From CANHVK01 sp044232905 (GTDB lineage Bacteria; Bacteroidota; Bacteroidia; Flavobacteriales_D; Crocinitomicaceae): 64,000 bases of DNA. The stretch covers positions 1 through 64,000 of the forward strand of contig JBIIKZ010000007.1 in NCBI GenBank assembly GCA_044232905.1. The letters are read 5' to 3'. The position numbers were made by a program, and so were the translations under genes. The notes under the pieces are model-generated. The model had not been told where the DNA came from, did not search any database, and was given only the letters and a program-made list of their open reading frames with translations. Positions 17,274-26,203 of the stretch are shown here, piece after piece. The stretch's first letter is position 1. The number at the start of each line of letters is the position of its first letter.

Positions 17274-18224
17274 TTATAAAATCTCCTCTTTTTGTACATT
17301 ATCGTCTAAATCAATTTTTTCAAATAATACTTTACCCCAAGATTTCCATTTATACACTTTATGAAAAACTAAAAGTAATATCGGAAAACAAACCAACACC
17401 ATTATCCATAAGTCCCAACCTATGACTGGCTCTGAAGTATCCATAAACAATGCATCCGTCTGAAAAACTTGCCAATTATTAGTCAATAATAAAGCGCCAA
17501 AAATATTATTTATCGTATGAAATCCAAGACTCAATTCCAAGCCATCATCCAGCACCGTTAATAGCGCCATAAAAAGCCCACAAGCAAAATAATAAAGCAA
17601 AATTACAAGTCCTAATTTTTCAACTTCCGGATTACCGATGTGTAAACTTGCAAAAAGAATGGAAGAAACAAAAGCAGCTATTATTGGTTTTTTAAATAAG
17701 TTGATACTTCCCTGTAGCATATAGCCCCGAAACAATAATTCTTCCACAGCAGTTTGAAGCGGCAATATAAAGATTGAAATTCCACATAACATCCAAAAAG
17801 AATTTACTTTGTAATTCCAATGTATTTCATCATTAGTTAGTGACATATACAACAAGCCAAGTCCAAGGATACTTCCAAACAAGCCAAAACTCAAGAAAAA
17901 ACGTTTCCAATCAAAGCTTGGTCTTGCAGTAAAAACAGTTAAGATTGGGCGTTTATGTATGAACTTTATCGCTAATAGCATTGCAAAAAACAGCGTAACA
18001 AAAGGAAGTAAAGTAATGATGAAAAATAAATTCGCCCCCATTAATTCCTGTGATTGCGCCAAGGTATAATGCGACAACTCGGAATTAGGAATACCAACCA
18101 ATGACATACCAAAGGTATATGCAAATTGACCTACGAATACAAAAACAGAAATTATCCCGATCAAAGTCAGACTATAACGGAGGTAAGATCTTTTACCGAG
18201 GGATGCTAGTTGGAGGTATTTCAT
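17274..18224 (-). CDS. CPBP family intramembrane glutamic endopeptidase
   Basis: A polytopic membrane protein of the CPBP/Abi group (prenyl protease-like) with about eight hydrophobic segments. The three catalytic motifs are present: EELLFRG, FASLH, and HTINN near the C-terminus. The frame stays open to 18329, but the upstream part reads GSRVRVPSRP, the translation of a tRNA T-arm, so it is not real. The Met at 18224 (MKYLQLASLG) is chosen because it lies after the tRNA and its terminator. It is co-directional with the ABC genes downstream. Confidence 0.88.
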   Translation of the reverse strand: MKYLQLASLGKRSYLRYSLTLIGIISVFVFVGQFAYTFGMSLVGIPNSELSHYTLAQSQELMGANLFFIITLLPFVTLFFAMLLAIKFIHKRPILTVFTARPSFDWKRFFLSFGLFGSILGLGLLYMSLTNDEIHWNYKVNSFWMLCGISIFILPLQTAVEELLFRGYMLQGSINLFKKPIIAAFVSSILFASLHIGNPEVEKLGLVILLYYFACGLFMALLTVLDDGLELSLGFHTINNIFGALLLTNNWQVFQTDALFMDTSEPVIGWDLWIMVLVCFPILLLVFHKVYKWKSWGKVLFEKIDLDDNVQKEEIL

Positions 18225-18251
18225 AAAATTATTTTCACAAAGATAGTAAAC

Positions 18252-18281
18252 AAAAAAAGCCTTAGATTTCTCTAAGGCTTT
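18252..18281 (-). terminator. Rho-independent terminator of the tRNA-Asp transcript
   Basis: A perfect 11-bp stem AAAGCCTTAGA / TCTAAGGCTTT with a 4-nt loop is followed on the minus strand by a run of T. It sits 15 nt beyond the tRNA 3' end and before the CPBP start. Confidence 0.9.
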
Positions 18282-18296
18282 AACTTTTAACTTTTG

Positions 18297-18370
18297 CGGT
18301 CTGGACGGGACTCGAACCCGCGACCCCATGCGTGACAGGCATGTATTCTAACCAACTGAACTACCAAACC
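18297..18370 (-). tRNA. tRNA-Asp (GTC)
   Basis: The minus-strand acceptor stem GGTTTGG pairs with CCAGACC (one G-T wobble). The D-arm, anticodon loop CTGTCAC (anticodon GTC at 18334-18336) and T-arm GGTTCGAGTCC are all present. Discriminator base is G, and CCA is not encoded. It has its own promoter (18450-18479) and terminator (18252-18281). Confidence 0.96.
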
Positions 18371-18449
18371 AATATTTCTACTTTAAACAAGCTCTAACTA
18401 AAGTTAGATTTACTTTCAATATTGTGTATACCTTTCGTTAAAAGCTGTG

Positions 18450-18479
18450 CAAAGATACACTCATTTTTTGTTTCTGCAA
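18450..18479 (-). promoter_or_regulatory. Promoter of tRNA-Asp
   Basis: On the minus strand there is TTG (18479-18477), a 19-bp spacer, then TATCTTTG (18457-18450). The spacing is the canonical one for the primary sigma factor of Bacteroidota. An inverted repeat TCTAACT/AGTTAGA (18393-18408) lies between promoter and tRNA. Confidence 0.75.
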
Positions 18480-18509
18480 TAATTTTCCAATAAAACTTTT
18501 AAAAAAAAA

Positions 18510-19793
18510 TTAATTTTCTACAATTAATAAGTAGTTTGTCTTTTTACCTTTCCCAATCAAAACAAATTTATCATTTATTAAATCGTTATTAGTCAATGAA
18601 TAAGTCTCATTTACTTTCTCTTTATTGACAGCAATCGCATTTGCTTTCAATTCACGTTTTGCTTCTCCATTACTTGCCAAAAAAGAAGATTTTGCAACTA
18701 AAGCATCCATTATAGAAACACCCTCCGTGTATTCAGTTCTAGAAATTATTGCCTTAGGCACTCCATCAAACACTTCTAAGAACTGCTCATTATTTAATTT
18801 GCGTAAGTCTTCCGAAGTGGATTTTCCAAATAGAATATTACTTGCTACGATAGCAGCCTCTAAGGCTTCTTTTCCATGTACACGGGTTGTTACCTCTTCT
18901 GCGATTGCTTTTTGTAATGCGCGTAAATGCGGAGCTTCTTCGTGTACCTTTTCTATGCATTCGATTTCTTCTCTAGAAATTAAGGTAAAATAGCGAATTA
19001 ATTTTTTCGCATCCTCATCGGTTGCATTTAACCAAAATTGATAAAATGTATATGGAGTAGTTTTTGTTGGATCTAACCAAACTGTTCCAGATTCTGTTTT
19101 TCCAAACTTTCCTCCATCTGCTTTCGTTAATAAAGGACAGGTAAAAGCAAAAGCATCTCCCCCACCTTTTCTCCGAATCAATTCTGTGCCAGTGGTAATG
19201 TTCCCCCATTGATCTGAACCGCCAATTTGAATTTTACAATCGAAATTTTTATGTAAATGTAAATAATCGTAGCCCTGTAAGAGTTGGTATGAAAACTCGG
19301 TAAATGAAATTCCAGTTTCGATTCTTTTCTTCACAGAATCTTTCGCCATCATGTAGTTCACTGTAATATGTTTACCGATATCGCGAATAAAATCTAAAAA
19401 CGAAAAATTCCGCATCCATTCGTAGTTATTCAATAATAAGGCTTTATTATCCCCATTTTCAAAATCCAAGAATTTTTTCAACTGATTGGAAACACCTTCT
19501 ACGTTTTTGTTTAAGGCTTCCTCGTCTAATAAATTTCGTTCTGCAGATTTACCGGATGGATCACCAACCATACCAGTGGCACCACCAACCAAGGCGATAG
19601 GTCTGTGTCCTGCATTTTGCAAATGAACGAGCAACATAATTGGCAGTAAACTACCTACATGTAAAGAATCAGATGTTGGGTCGAAGCCTACATATCCAGT
19701 AGTCATTTCCTTCAACAATTGCTCTTCGGTTCCAGGCATAACATCCTGAATCATTCCTCTCCACTGTAATTCTGCGATTAAATTTGTTTTCAT
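18510..19793 (-). CDS. tyrS: Tyrosyl-tRNA synthetase
   Basis: A 427-aa class I aminoacyl-tRNA synthetase charging tRNA-Tyr. It has the class I signature YVGFDPTSDSLHVGS (HIGH equivalent HVGS, 45-48), a tyrosine pocket 'GGSDQWGN' (about 191-198) and KFGKT (229-233) as the KMSKS loop, plus a C-terminal S4-like RNA-binding domain. Full length. A TACTTTTG box on the minus strand at 19830-19823 ends about 29 nt before the ATG. It is divergent from the superoxide dismutase gene. Confidence 0.96.
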   Translation of the reverse strand: MKTNLIAELQWRGMIQDVMPGTEEQLLKEMTTGYVGFDPTSDSLHVGSLLPIMLLVHLQNAGHRPIALVGGATGMVGDPSGKSAERNLLDEEALNKNVEGVSNQLKKFLDFENGDNKALLLNNYEWMRNFSFLDFIRDIGKHITVNYMMAKDSVKKRIETGISFTEFSYQLLQGYDYLHLHKNFDCKIQIGGSDQWGNITTGTELIRRKGGGDAFAFTCPLLTKADGGKFGKTESGTVWLDPTKTTPYTFYQFWLNATDEDAKKLIRYFTLISREEIECIEKVHEEAPHLRALQKAIAEEVTTRVHGKEALEAAIVASNILFGKSTSEDLRKLNNEQFLEVFDGVPKAIISRTEYTEGVSIMDALVAKSSFLASNGEAKRELKANAIAVNKEKVNETYSLTNNDLINDKFVLIGKGKKTNYLLIVEN

Positions 19794-19822
19794 TTGAACG
19801 TTTCTAAAGGTGAAATTTGTTA

Positions 19823-19830
19823 CAAAAGTA
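19823..19830 (-). promoter_or_regulatory. -7 box for tyrS
   Basis: The minus strand reads TACTTTTG (TAnnTTTG) 29 nt upstream of the tyrS start. Confidence 0.45.
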
Positions 19831-19894
19831 AAAAGATTTTTGCAAGTGAAATTTTCCGTCTGTATCTATGCTTCCATAAGTGTGAAAAAAAGTC

Positions 19895-19902
19895 TAAATT
19901 TG
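19895..19902 (+). promoter_or_regulatory. -7 box for superoxide dismutase
   Basis: TAAATTTG ends 17 nt before the ATG at 19920. Its position supports that ATG rather than the longer open frame that begins at 19794. Confidence 0.5.
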
Positions 19903-19919
19903 CTTTTAAAACATATACT

Positions 19920-20582
19920 ATGAAACAGATTTTACTTATTACTTCCGTTATCTTTTCAAACTTTTTATCTGCTCAAAATTTTACCTTACCCAAACTTTCG
20001 TATGCATACACTGCATTAGAACCAACCATTGATTCTGTTACGATGCGTATACATTATAGTAAACATCACCAAGCGTATATAAACAACCTAAACAAAGCAA
20101 TCGGGACATCTAACACTAAAAGTTTAAATGAATTATTAAACACAGTAAGCTCACAAACTTCAGTTGTTCGCAATAATGCCGGCGGACATTTTAACCATAC
20201 CTTGTTTTGGGAATTATTATCTCCAACTCCATCCAAAATACCATCTGCAGAATTATCCGCTCAAATCACAAAACAATTTGGCTCTTTGGACTCCTTACAA
20301 AAAACAATTACTGTTACAGGTACTAGTTTGTTTGGTTCCGGATGGGTTTGGTTGATTATAACACCTACCAATGATTTAAAAATCACAACAACTAGTAATC
20401 AGGACAATCCATTAATGGATCTTGTTACAGACCGAGGAACTCCAATTCTAGCAATCGATGTATGGGAACATGCCTATTATTTGAAATATCAAAATAAACG
20501 TGCAGACTATTTGAAGAATATTTGGAATGTATTAGATTGGAAAGTGGTAAGTGAAAAATATGCTACCGCAATTAAGAAATAA
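19920..20582 (+). CDS. Fe/Mn superoxide dismutase, exported form
   Basis: Converts superoxide to peroxide and oxygen. In this 220-aa version a signal peptide (MKQILLITSVIFSNFLSA) precedes the normal enzyme, so it probably acts in the periplasm or outside. All four metal ligands are visible: H45 (HYSKHH), H93 (FNHTLFW), D180 and H184 (DVWEHAYY). The open frame begins further upstream at 19794, but that part has no family similarity and overlaps the promoter. galE starts three nucleotides after the stop, so the two may be co-transcribed. Confidence 0.93.
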   Translation: MKQILLITSVIFSNFLSAQNFTLPKLSYAYTALEPTIDSVTMRIHYSKHHQAYINNLNKAIGTSNTKSLNELLNTVSSQTSVVRNNAGGHFNHTLFWELLSPTPSKIPSAELSAQITKQFGSLDSLQKTITVTGTSLFGSGWVWLIITPTNDLKITTTSNQDNPLMDLVTDRGTPILAIDVWEHAYYLKYQNKRADYLKNIWNVLDWKVVSEKYATAIKK

Positions 20583-20585
20583 AGA

Positions 20586-21620
20586 ATGAAAAAAACAATA
20601 TTAGTAACTGGTGGCGCTGGTTACATTGGTTCGCACACCATACTAGAATTAATCGAAAAGACAGACTTTGAGATTATTTCGATTGATAATTATTCGAATT
20701 CATCCGCAGAAACTTTTCCTAGAATAGCGAAAATATCTGGCAGAAAAATATATAATCATCCGCTCGATTTATGCAATAAAAAAGGATTATTTGATTTTGT
20801 TTCTACTTTAGAAAATGTAGTTGGAATTATCCATTTCGCAGCATTTAAATCTGTTCCTGAGTCTGTAGAAAATCCATTTCTATATTATCACAACAATTTA
20901 GAATCCTTAATTAATGTGATTGAGGTATGCAAACAGTTTAAGATCGACAATTTCATTTTCTCTTCATCCTGTTCCGTTTATGGAAACATTGATTCTCTGC
21001 CTGTAACCGAAAACACACCATTTAGTCCTGCAGAATCGCCTTACGCTCACACGAAGCAAATTGGAGAACAACAATTAGAATTATATGCTAAATGTGGCGT
21101 AAACTTTAAAACGATAGCATTACGTTATTTCAATCCTGTAGGAGCACATCCATCTGGTTTGATTGGAGAATCTCCAATTAATCCACCAACAAGTTTGATT
21201 CCAATTATCACCCAAACGGCAATTGGTAAACGCGACAAAATGTTTGTACATGGTTACGATTATCCAACACGCGATGGATCTTGTATAAGAGACTATATTC
21301 ATGTGTGCGATATTGCAAATGCGCATGTTAAAGCCTTAAACATATTAATTGAAGGAAAAACAGATTTAAACTTTAATGTCATAAATCTAGGAACAGGAGA
21401 TGGTGTAAGTGTGAAAGAAGCGATAGCAAGTTTTGAAAAAAATGCAGGTGTTTCATTGAACTACGAAATGGGACCACGCCGCGCTGGGGATGTTGTATCC
21501 ATTTATTCTGATACTACTAAGTCCTCTGATTTTTTATATTGGAAAGCCGAGAAAACCTTGGATGACATGGTAACTTCTGCTTGGATTTGGGAACAAAACA
21601 TCACAAAAGAAACTCGATAA
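20586..21620 (+). CDS. galE: UDP-glucose 4-epimerase
   Basis: A 344-aa short-chain dehydrogenase/reductase that interconverts UDP-glucose and UDP-galactose. The NAD-binding GGAGYIGSH lies near the N-terminus, the catalytic SSSCSVYG region and YAHTK (YxxxK) follow, and 'RYFNPVGAHPSG' and 'RRAGDVVSIYSD' are typical GalE motifs. It probably supplies UDP-galactose for the surface glycans implied by the next genes. It begins three nucleotides after the dismutase stop. Confidence 0.94.
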   Translation: MKKTILVTGGAGYIGSHTILELIEKTDFEIISIDNYSNSSAETFPRIAKISGRKIYNHPLDLCNKKGLFDFVSTLENVVGIIHFAAFKSVPESVENPFLYYHNNLESLINVIEVCKQFKIDNFIFSSSCSVYGNIDSLPVTENTPFSPAESPYAHTKQIGEQQLELYAKCGVNFKTIALRYFNPVGAHPSGLIGESPINPPTSLIPIITQTAIGKRDKMFVHGYDYPTRDGSCIRDYIHVCDIANAHVKALNILIEGKTDLNFNVINLGTGDGVSVKEAIASFEKNAGVSLNYEMGPRRAGDVVSIYSDTTKSSDFLYWKAEKTLDDMVTSAWIWEQNITKETR

Positions 21621-21669
21621 ATCAAATTAACAAAAAACATAATATATTTACACTCCAAAAAACCTAACG

Positions 21670-22608
21670 ATGCAAAGCAACAAGACAAAGATTTTAATTA
21701 CAGGTGGTGCGGGATTTGTACCAAGTTCAACAGCTGAAAAATTATTAGAGAATTCTAACAACTATGTTGTTTTGGTAGATAATTTTTTAACAGGCAGAAA
21801 GGAAAATATTCCAAATCATCCGAATTGTAAATTTATTGTTGCTGATGTTAATCATTTGGATGAGATTAGTCCTATAATGACTTCCTATCAATTTGATTAT
21901 GTGTATCATTACGCTGCGATGGTAGGTGTACTTAGAACATTAGATAATCCAATTCATGTATTAGAAGATATTCAAGGAATTAAAAATGTTTTAACTTTAG
22001 CTAAAAGCACAGGGGTAAAACGTGTGTTCTTCTCCTCTTCTTCTGAAGTTTATGGAGAACCTGTTCACTTACCTCAAAACGAACTTACTACACCTTTAAA
22101 TTCACGTTTGCCATATGCTGTAGTGAAAAACGTTGGAGAAGCCTATTTTCGTTCATTCGAACAAGAATATGGATTAGATTATACTATTTTCCGTTTTTTC
22201 AATACGTATGGCCCAAAACAAAGTGAAGATTTTGTAATGTCAAAATTTATGTCTGCTGCTACAAAAGGAGAGGATATAACTTTATATGGAGATGGTAGTC
22301 AAACGAGAACTTTCTGTTTCATCGATGATAATACCGAATTTTGTGTTGGAGCATTAGATAATGAAGAAACAATCAATCAAGTATATAATGTAGGTAACGA
22401 TATTATCTATACTATTAAAGATTTAGCGGAATTAATTATTCGCAAAACAAATTCTACCTCCAAAATAATTTATCTACCACCTTTGAAAGATGGAGATATG
22501 ACACGAAGACAGCCTGACATTTCTAAAATGCGCGAAATATTAAATCGTGATTTGATTCAGTTGGAGCAAGGAATTGAGAAAGTGATAGCTTCTGGTAGAT
22601 TTAAATAG
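21670..22608 (+). CDS. NAD-dependent nucleotide-sugar epimerase/dehydratase with altered glycine motif
   Basis: A 312-aa extended SDR protein, probably acting on a nucleotide sugar. SSSSEVYGEP and YAVVK (YxxxK) supply the catalytic Ser/Tyr/Lys, and 'YGDGSQTRTFCFIDD' is typical of UDP-glucuronate decarboxylase / UDP-sugar epimerase relatives. The dinucleotide motif reads GGAGFVPSS, with Pro in place of the third glycine of GxxGxxG, which is unusual. The gap to galE is 49 nt with a near-consensus TATATTTA (21643-21650). A dispersed repeat starts directly after the stop. Confidence 0.85.
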   Translation: MQSNKTKILITGGAGFVPSSTAEKLLENSNNYVVLVDNFLTGRKENIPNHPNCKFIVADVNHLDEISPIMTSYQFDYVYHYAAMVGVLRTLDNPIHVLEDIQGIKNVLTLAKSTGVKRVFFSSSSEVYGEPVHLPQNELTTPLNSRLPYAVVKNVGEAYFRSFEQEYGLDYTIFRFFNTYGPKQSEDFVMSKFMSAATKGEDITLYGDGSQTRTFCFIDDNTEFCVGALDNEETINQVYNVGNDIIYTIKDLAELIIRKTNSTSKIIYLPPLKDGDMTRRQPDISKMREILNRDLIQLEQGIEKVIASGRFK

Positions 22609-22644
22609 CCTTCGAGAACCTCTCCTTCGAGAGCCTCAGGCATC
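22609..22644 (+). repeat. TTCGAnA-CTCAG dispersed repeat, two units
   Basis: CCTTCGAGAACCTCT (22609-22623) is followed by CCTTCGAGAGCCTCAGGCAT (from 22624). The first unit begins directly after the TAG stop of the epimerase, in the same orientation as that gene. Confidence 0.8.
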
Positions 22645-22665
22645 GGTCTTAAATTGATGGATTTA

Positions 22666-23745
22666 CTACATTGCTTGAAAAAGTGATAAATACTTAGCTT
22701 TTAAAGCTTCCACTGAATAGTATTTCTCAACTGTTTCATCTCCTTTTGCACCAACTCGCATGCGGGATTCTTTGTTTTCTAATAAATACGCAAGTATGTC
22801 ATACCATTCCTCTTCTGTGTCTACTAAATATCCGTTTTCCTTATCTTGAATCAAGGTTTTATTGACTCCAACTGGCGACATTACCGTAGGAATCCCTAAA
22901 GACATGTATTGTAATCCTTTAAACGCACACTTTCCTTCCGACCATTCGTTATTTCTCAAAGGCATAACACCTATGTCAATTTTACATAAATCATCTACCT
23001 CATTGATTTTATCCCATTTACAGTAGACTAAAGATTTTAACGCGAAAGTTGGTTTACGGTCAGAGATTACCAAGAAATCAAAATCATATTTTTCTTCCAA
23101 ACGCAATAATACTGGATAAATCATATCCAAGTAATGCATCGTAGAATGTGATCCGGTCCATCCAATTGCTAAACGTTCCCGGGAATAATCAATGGTTTTG
23201 TTATGCATCCCAACGGTATCAATAGTTGTCGGAACAATATGTACATTTTGGTTGTATTGTTGCGCGAAATCCGCCAAATATTGATTCCCACATTGCACCG
23301 TATGTACCCAACCACAAATAGAATTTACTTTAGAATACCATTTTGTAAAGGAAAGTAAAGCATTACTATCGGAGTGATTTTTCAACCAAATCGCATCGTC
23401 ATAATCATACAATACCTTTTTTCTTAAGACTTTAGCTAAAATAAATTCTACGACTGGTGGGCCAAATTGCATGGCTTCACGGTGCATAAAAATGAAGTCG
23501 TATTTACGCACGTTGAATAATAAAGCAAAACGATTGAATGTACTTTTCAACATCCCAATGGTCTTTTGTGCAAATAATCCTGGTTTGTACAATAGATCCC
23601 AAAGTTGATAGTCAATAAAAGGTTTAACTGTAATATCAAACCCGTTTTCTTCTAAATATGGCAGAAACTGTTCAAAACGAAAACGTTGAGAAGGCGCCTT
23701 TCCGATTGGATAAGGACAAAGTAACAGTACTTTTTTAGACTTCAT
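22666..23745 (-). CDS. Glycosyltransferase, GT-B fold
   Basis: A 359-aa glycosyltransferase of the GT1/GT4 type. The N-terminal 'LLCPYPIGKAPSQRFRFEQF' start and the C-terminal donor-binding 'GLQYMSLGIPTVMSPVG' followed by 'ENGYLVDTEEEWYD' are characteristic. It presumably builds an exopolysaccharide or LPS side chain. Its ATG follows the asparagine-synthase stop with no gap (TAAATG), so the two are translationally coupled. It converges with the epimerase across a repeat. Confidence 0.9.
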   Translation of the reverse strand: MKSKKVLLLCPYPIGKAPSQRFRFEQFLPYLEENGFDITVKPFIDYQLWDLLYKPGLFAQKTIGMLKSTFNRFALLFNVRKYDFIFMHREAMQFGPPVVEFILAKVLRKKVLYDYDDAIWLKNHSDSNALLSFTKWYSKVNSICGWVHTVQCGNQYLADFAQQYNQNVHIVPTTIDTVGMHNKTIDYSRERLAIGWTGSHSTMHYLDMIYPVLLRLEEKYDFDFLVISDRKPTFALKSLVYCKWDKINEVDDLCKIDIGVMPLRNNEWSEGKCAFKGLQYMSLGIPTVMSPVGVNKTLIQDKENGYLVDTEEEWYDILAYLLENKESRMRVGAKGDETVEKYYSVEALKAKYLSLFQAM

Positions 23746-25656
23746 TTAGCACATCCATTTTTCGTACCACATTTGAAACATTAGGAGATACCAAATTTTA
23801 TAATCTAACTCTTTCTTCCCGCCTAAAAAATCTTGCTTCAGTTTGGAAACATGCTCCCAATTAAAAATATCTTGGTTTTCTATCTTCTCTTCGTTAATAT
23901 AAGCCTCTAATAATGGACGCAAATCCGTTGCCAACCATTTAGCAATTGGAATCGCAAACCCCATTTTTGGTCGATCCATCATTTCTTTCGGAACATACTG
24001 ATGTACAATCTCTTTTAGAATGTATTTTTGATTTCCTTGGTGTAATTTGAACTCATTCGGTAATTTGGCCGCCCATTCAATTACCCGATGGTCTAAGAAA
24101 GGCTCTCTCCCTTCTAAACTCACTGTCATGGTTGCACGATCTACTTTTTGAAGAATATCATCCACCAAATAGGTTTGATAATCGACCGCCTGCATATAAG
24201 CTAATGGCGAATAGTATTGTGCAGCTAATTCTTTGGATTGATACGCTGTACTCAAACGATGAAACGAAGCACGCATCACTTCTTTCATTTGTGTATCCGT
24301 ATACTGTTGACTTAAACTCAACATTATATTTTCTTCAGACGGATCTTTCAAAATCCCCTTCAGTTTTTCGTAGCGGTTATGAAAATTGTATTTGTGTTTT
24401 AGAATTGGTAAAGCATTCGAAGGAATAACATTCATTAATCCCGCGATAGACTTGCGCGCAAATCCAGGAATTTGCTCTAATTTACTTCTGTACTTCAATA
24501 AATAACTGTAGCGATTGTACCCCGCAAATACCTCATCTCCAGCATCCGCACTTAAAGCAACAGTTACTTCTTGTCGCGCAACTTTGCTCACTAACGTGGT
24601 AGGTAATGCACTACTATCTGCGAACGGTTCGTCGTAATAATAAGGTAATTCAGGAATCCATTCTAAGACCTCTTTTTCTGTACAGGCAATTTCTGTATGT
24701 TTTGTACCCAAATAGTTTGCCGTTTCTTTCGCAAATGCGGCTTCATTTAATCCGATATCTGGAACAGCGATTGTGTAGGTTTTTAGAGGCTCCGTTCTGT
24801 CTTTTTGCAACAAGGCAGTTACACAGGTACTATCGTATCCCCCACTTAAAAACACTCCAACAGGAACATCCGCTACCATACGATATTCACACGCATTTTG
24901 TAATATCTTCTCTGTTTCTATTTTGGCTTCCTCGAAAGAAATATCCAATTTTGGTTGATTATATGCATCGTATACCGACCAATATTGAGTTTGCTTAACT
25001 TCGTTTAAAGATTGACTTAATGAAAATTTGGTATAATGTCCAGGATTTAATTTTGTGGTATATTCAAAAATACAGTGAGGCGTAGGTATGTTCCCATACT
25101 GCATAAACGCAGCTACGGCATCCAAATTTATTTTTTTCTCAAAGTTTGGATGTGCATGAAACGCTTTTAATTCAGATGCAAATAAGAATACACCATCTTT
25201 CAAGTAATAGAAAAAAGGTTTTACACCAGCACGGTCACGGACACAAAACACTTCGTTTTTTTGAATGTCATAAATTACAAATGCGAACATACCAATGAAT
25301 CGTTCCACGCAAGCTTCTCCCCACTGTGTGTATGCATGTAAAATAACTTCTGTGTCGGAATCACTTGTAAACGAATGACCTAGCGCACTAAGATCAGCAC
25401 GTATTTCTTTATAATTGTAAATTTCTCCATTAAAGGTAATCCAATGCTGGTTGAATAACATCGGTTGCTTTCCAGATTCTGTGATATCAATGATTGCTAA
25501 GCGACGATGCGCTAAACCGAGAGTAAAATTTGATTCTTGAAAAAACTGAAGGTCACCTCCATCTGGTCCACGATGGAACAGAGTTTGGCTCATAGCAAGT
25601 AAATCTTTATCCGTAGATTTTTTATTGAAATCAATAAATCCTGCTATTCCACACAT
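23746..25656 (-). CDS. asnB: Asparagine synthase (glutamine-hydrolysing)-like amidotransferase
   Basis: A 636-aa protein with an N-terminal class II glutaminase (catalytic Cys2 in MCGIAGFIDF) and a C-terminal ATP-pyrophosphatase synthetase domain with SGGYDST (variant of SGGxDS). Members of this size next to glycosyltransferases often amidate sugars or act in polysaccharide pathways rather than make free asparagine; both remain possible. It is the first gene of a two-gene operon with the glycosyltransferase and has a TATATTTG box upstream (25687-25680). Confidence 0.9.
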   Translation of the reverse strand: MCGIAGFIDFNKKSTDKDLLAMSQTLFHRGPDGGDLQFFQESNFTLGLAHRRLAIIDITESGKQPMLFNQHWITFNGEIYNYKEIRADLSALGHSFTSDSDTEVILHAYTQWGEACVERFIGMFAFVIYDIQKNEVFCVRDRAGVKPFFYYLKDGVFLFASELKAFHAHPNFEKKINLDAVAAFMQYGNIPTPHCIFEYTTKLNPGHYTKFSLSQSLNEVKQTQYWSVYDAYNQPKLDISFEEAKIETEKILQNACEYRMVADVPVGVFLSGGYDSTCVTALLQKDRTEPLKTYTIAVPDIGLNEAAFAKETANYLGTKHTEIACTEKEVLEWIPELPYYYDEPFADSSALPTTLVSKVARQEVTVALSADAGDEVFAGYNRYSYLLKYRSKLEQIPGFARKSIAGLMNVIPSNALPILKHKYNFHNRYEKLKGILKDPSEENIMLSLSQQYTDTQMKEVMRASFHRLSTAYQSKELAAQYYSPLAYMQAVDYQTYLVDDILQKVDRATMTVSLEGREPFLDHRVIEWAAKLPNEFKLHQGNQKYILKEIVHQYVPKEMMDRPKMGFAIPIAKWLATDLRPLLEAYINEEKIENQDIFNWEHVSKLKQDFLGGKKELDYKIWYLLMFQMWYEKWMC

Positions 25657-25679
25657 AGTTCATCGGTTTTGTATGGGTG

Positions 25680-25687
25680 CAAATATA
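25680..25687 (-). promoter_or_regulatory. -7 box for the amidotransferase-glycosyltransferase operon
   Basis: The minus strand reads TATATTTG, a perfect TAnnTTTG, 23 nt upstream of the ATG at 25656. Confidence 0.5.
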
Positions 25688-25716
25688 CGAAAAATGAGGA
25701 AAATTAAACGGAAAGA

Positions 25717-26085
25717 CTACAACCCCAATGTATTTATAACACGTTCAATGATAATCTGAATAATTCGTTTGTTTATCGTTTTCGTGTTTTCTTTATAAAA
25801 AGTATACTCTTCCAGGGTAAAACAACCAGCAATCATACCTATTACTTCACTTCTTAGCGCATTTCCTTTAAAAAGTATGTTTTGTATAAATTGCTTTTTA
25901 GAGGCTCTTGTCAAATTTTCAAATGCAGCTTGACTTAACTCACTTTCCAAACGCACGAGGAGTAAATCGTGTTGCATTTTGATTACCGGTCGTAAGGTCG
26001 TGTTTTGAAATTTTTCCTCCAATGTCATGTTTTCGTTTACATGCGCAGTTGGAATTTGAGGTCTGATAGCGATTTTAGTTGACAT
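25717..26085 (-). CDS. Conserved hypothetical protein, all-helical
   Basis: About 122 aa when started at the Met at 26085 (MSTKIAIRPQIP); the open frame reaches 26112 but those nine extra residues look unlike a start. No signal peptide, no membrane helix. The 'TTLRPVIKMQHDLLL' segment and 'GMIAGCFTLEEYTFY' resemble a small family I recall from Flavobacteriia with no established function. It lies between two divergent promoters and is not obviously part of an operon. Confidence 0.7.
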   Translation of the reverse strand: MSTKIAIRPQIPTAHVNENMTLEEKFQNTTLRPVIKMQHDLLLVRLESELSQAAFENLTRASKKQFIQNILFKGNALRSEVIGMIAGCFTLEEYTFYKENTKTINKRIIQIIIERVINTLGL

Positions 26086-26148
26086 AAAAAATGAAGAATA
26101 AAGATAGTGCAAAGGTATTCGAATTCATTAATAATTGCAGTTTTTCTA

Positions 26149-26179
26149 TTTGTTTTCCCAACCATACATCGTACATTTG
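26149..26179 (+). promoter_or_regulatory. Full -33/-7 promoter for the MBL-rhodanese gene
   Basis: TTTG (26149-26152), a 19-bp spacer, then TACATTTG (26172-26179), followed 24 nt later by the ATG at 26204. This is among the best matches to the Bacteroidota consensus in the window. Confidence 0.75.
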
Positions 26180-26203
26180 TAGTAAGACCCTAAAATTAAA
26201 ATC

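Noticed and set aside
18225..18329. N-terminal extension of the CPBP protease frame
   Set aside because: It translates the tRNA-Asp gene and its terminator (GSRVRVPSRP is a T-arm reading), so it is not protein-coding.
19794..19919. N-terminal extension of the superoxide dismutase frame
   Set aside because: It crosses the promoter, lacks similarity, and would place the clear signal peptide in the interior of the protein.
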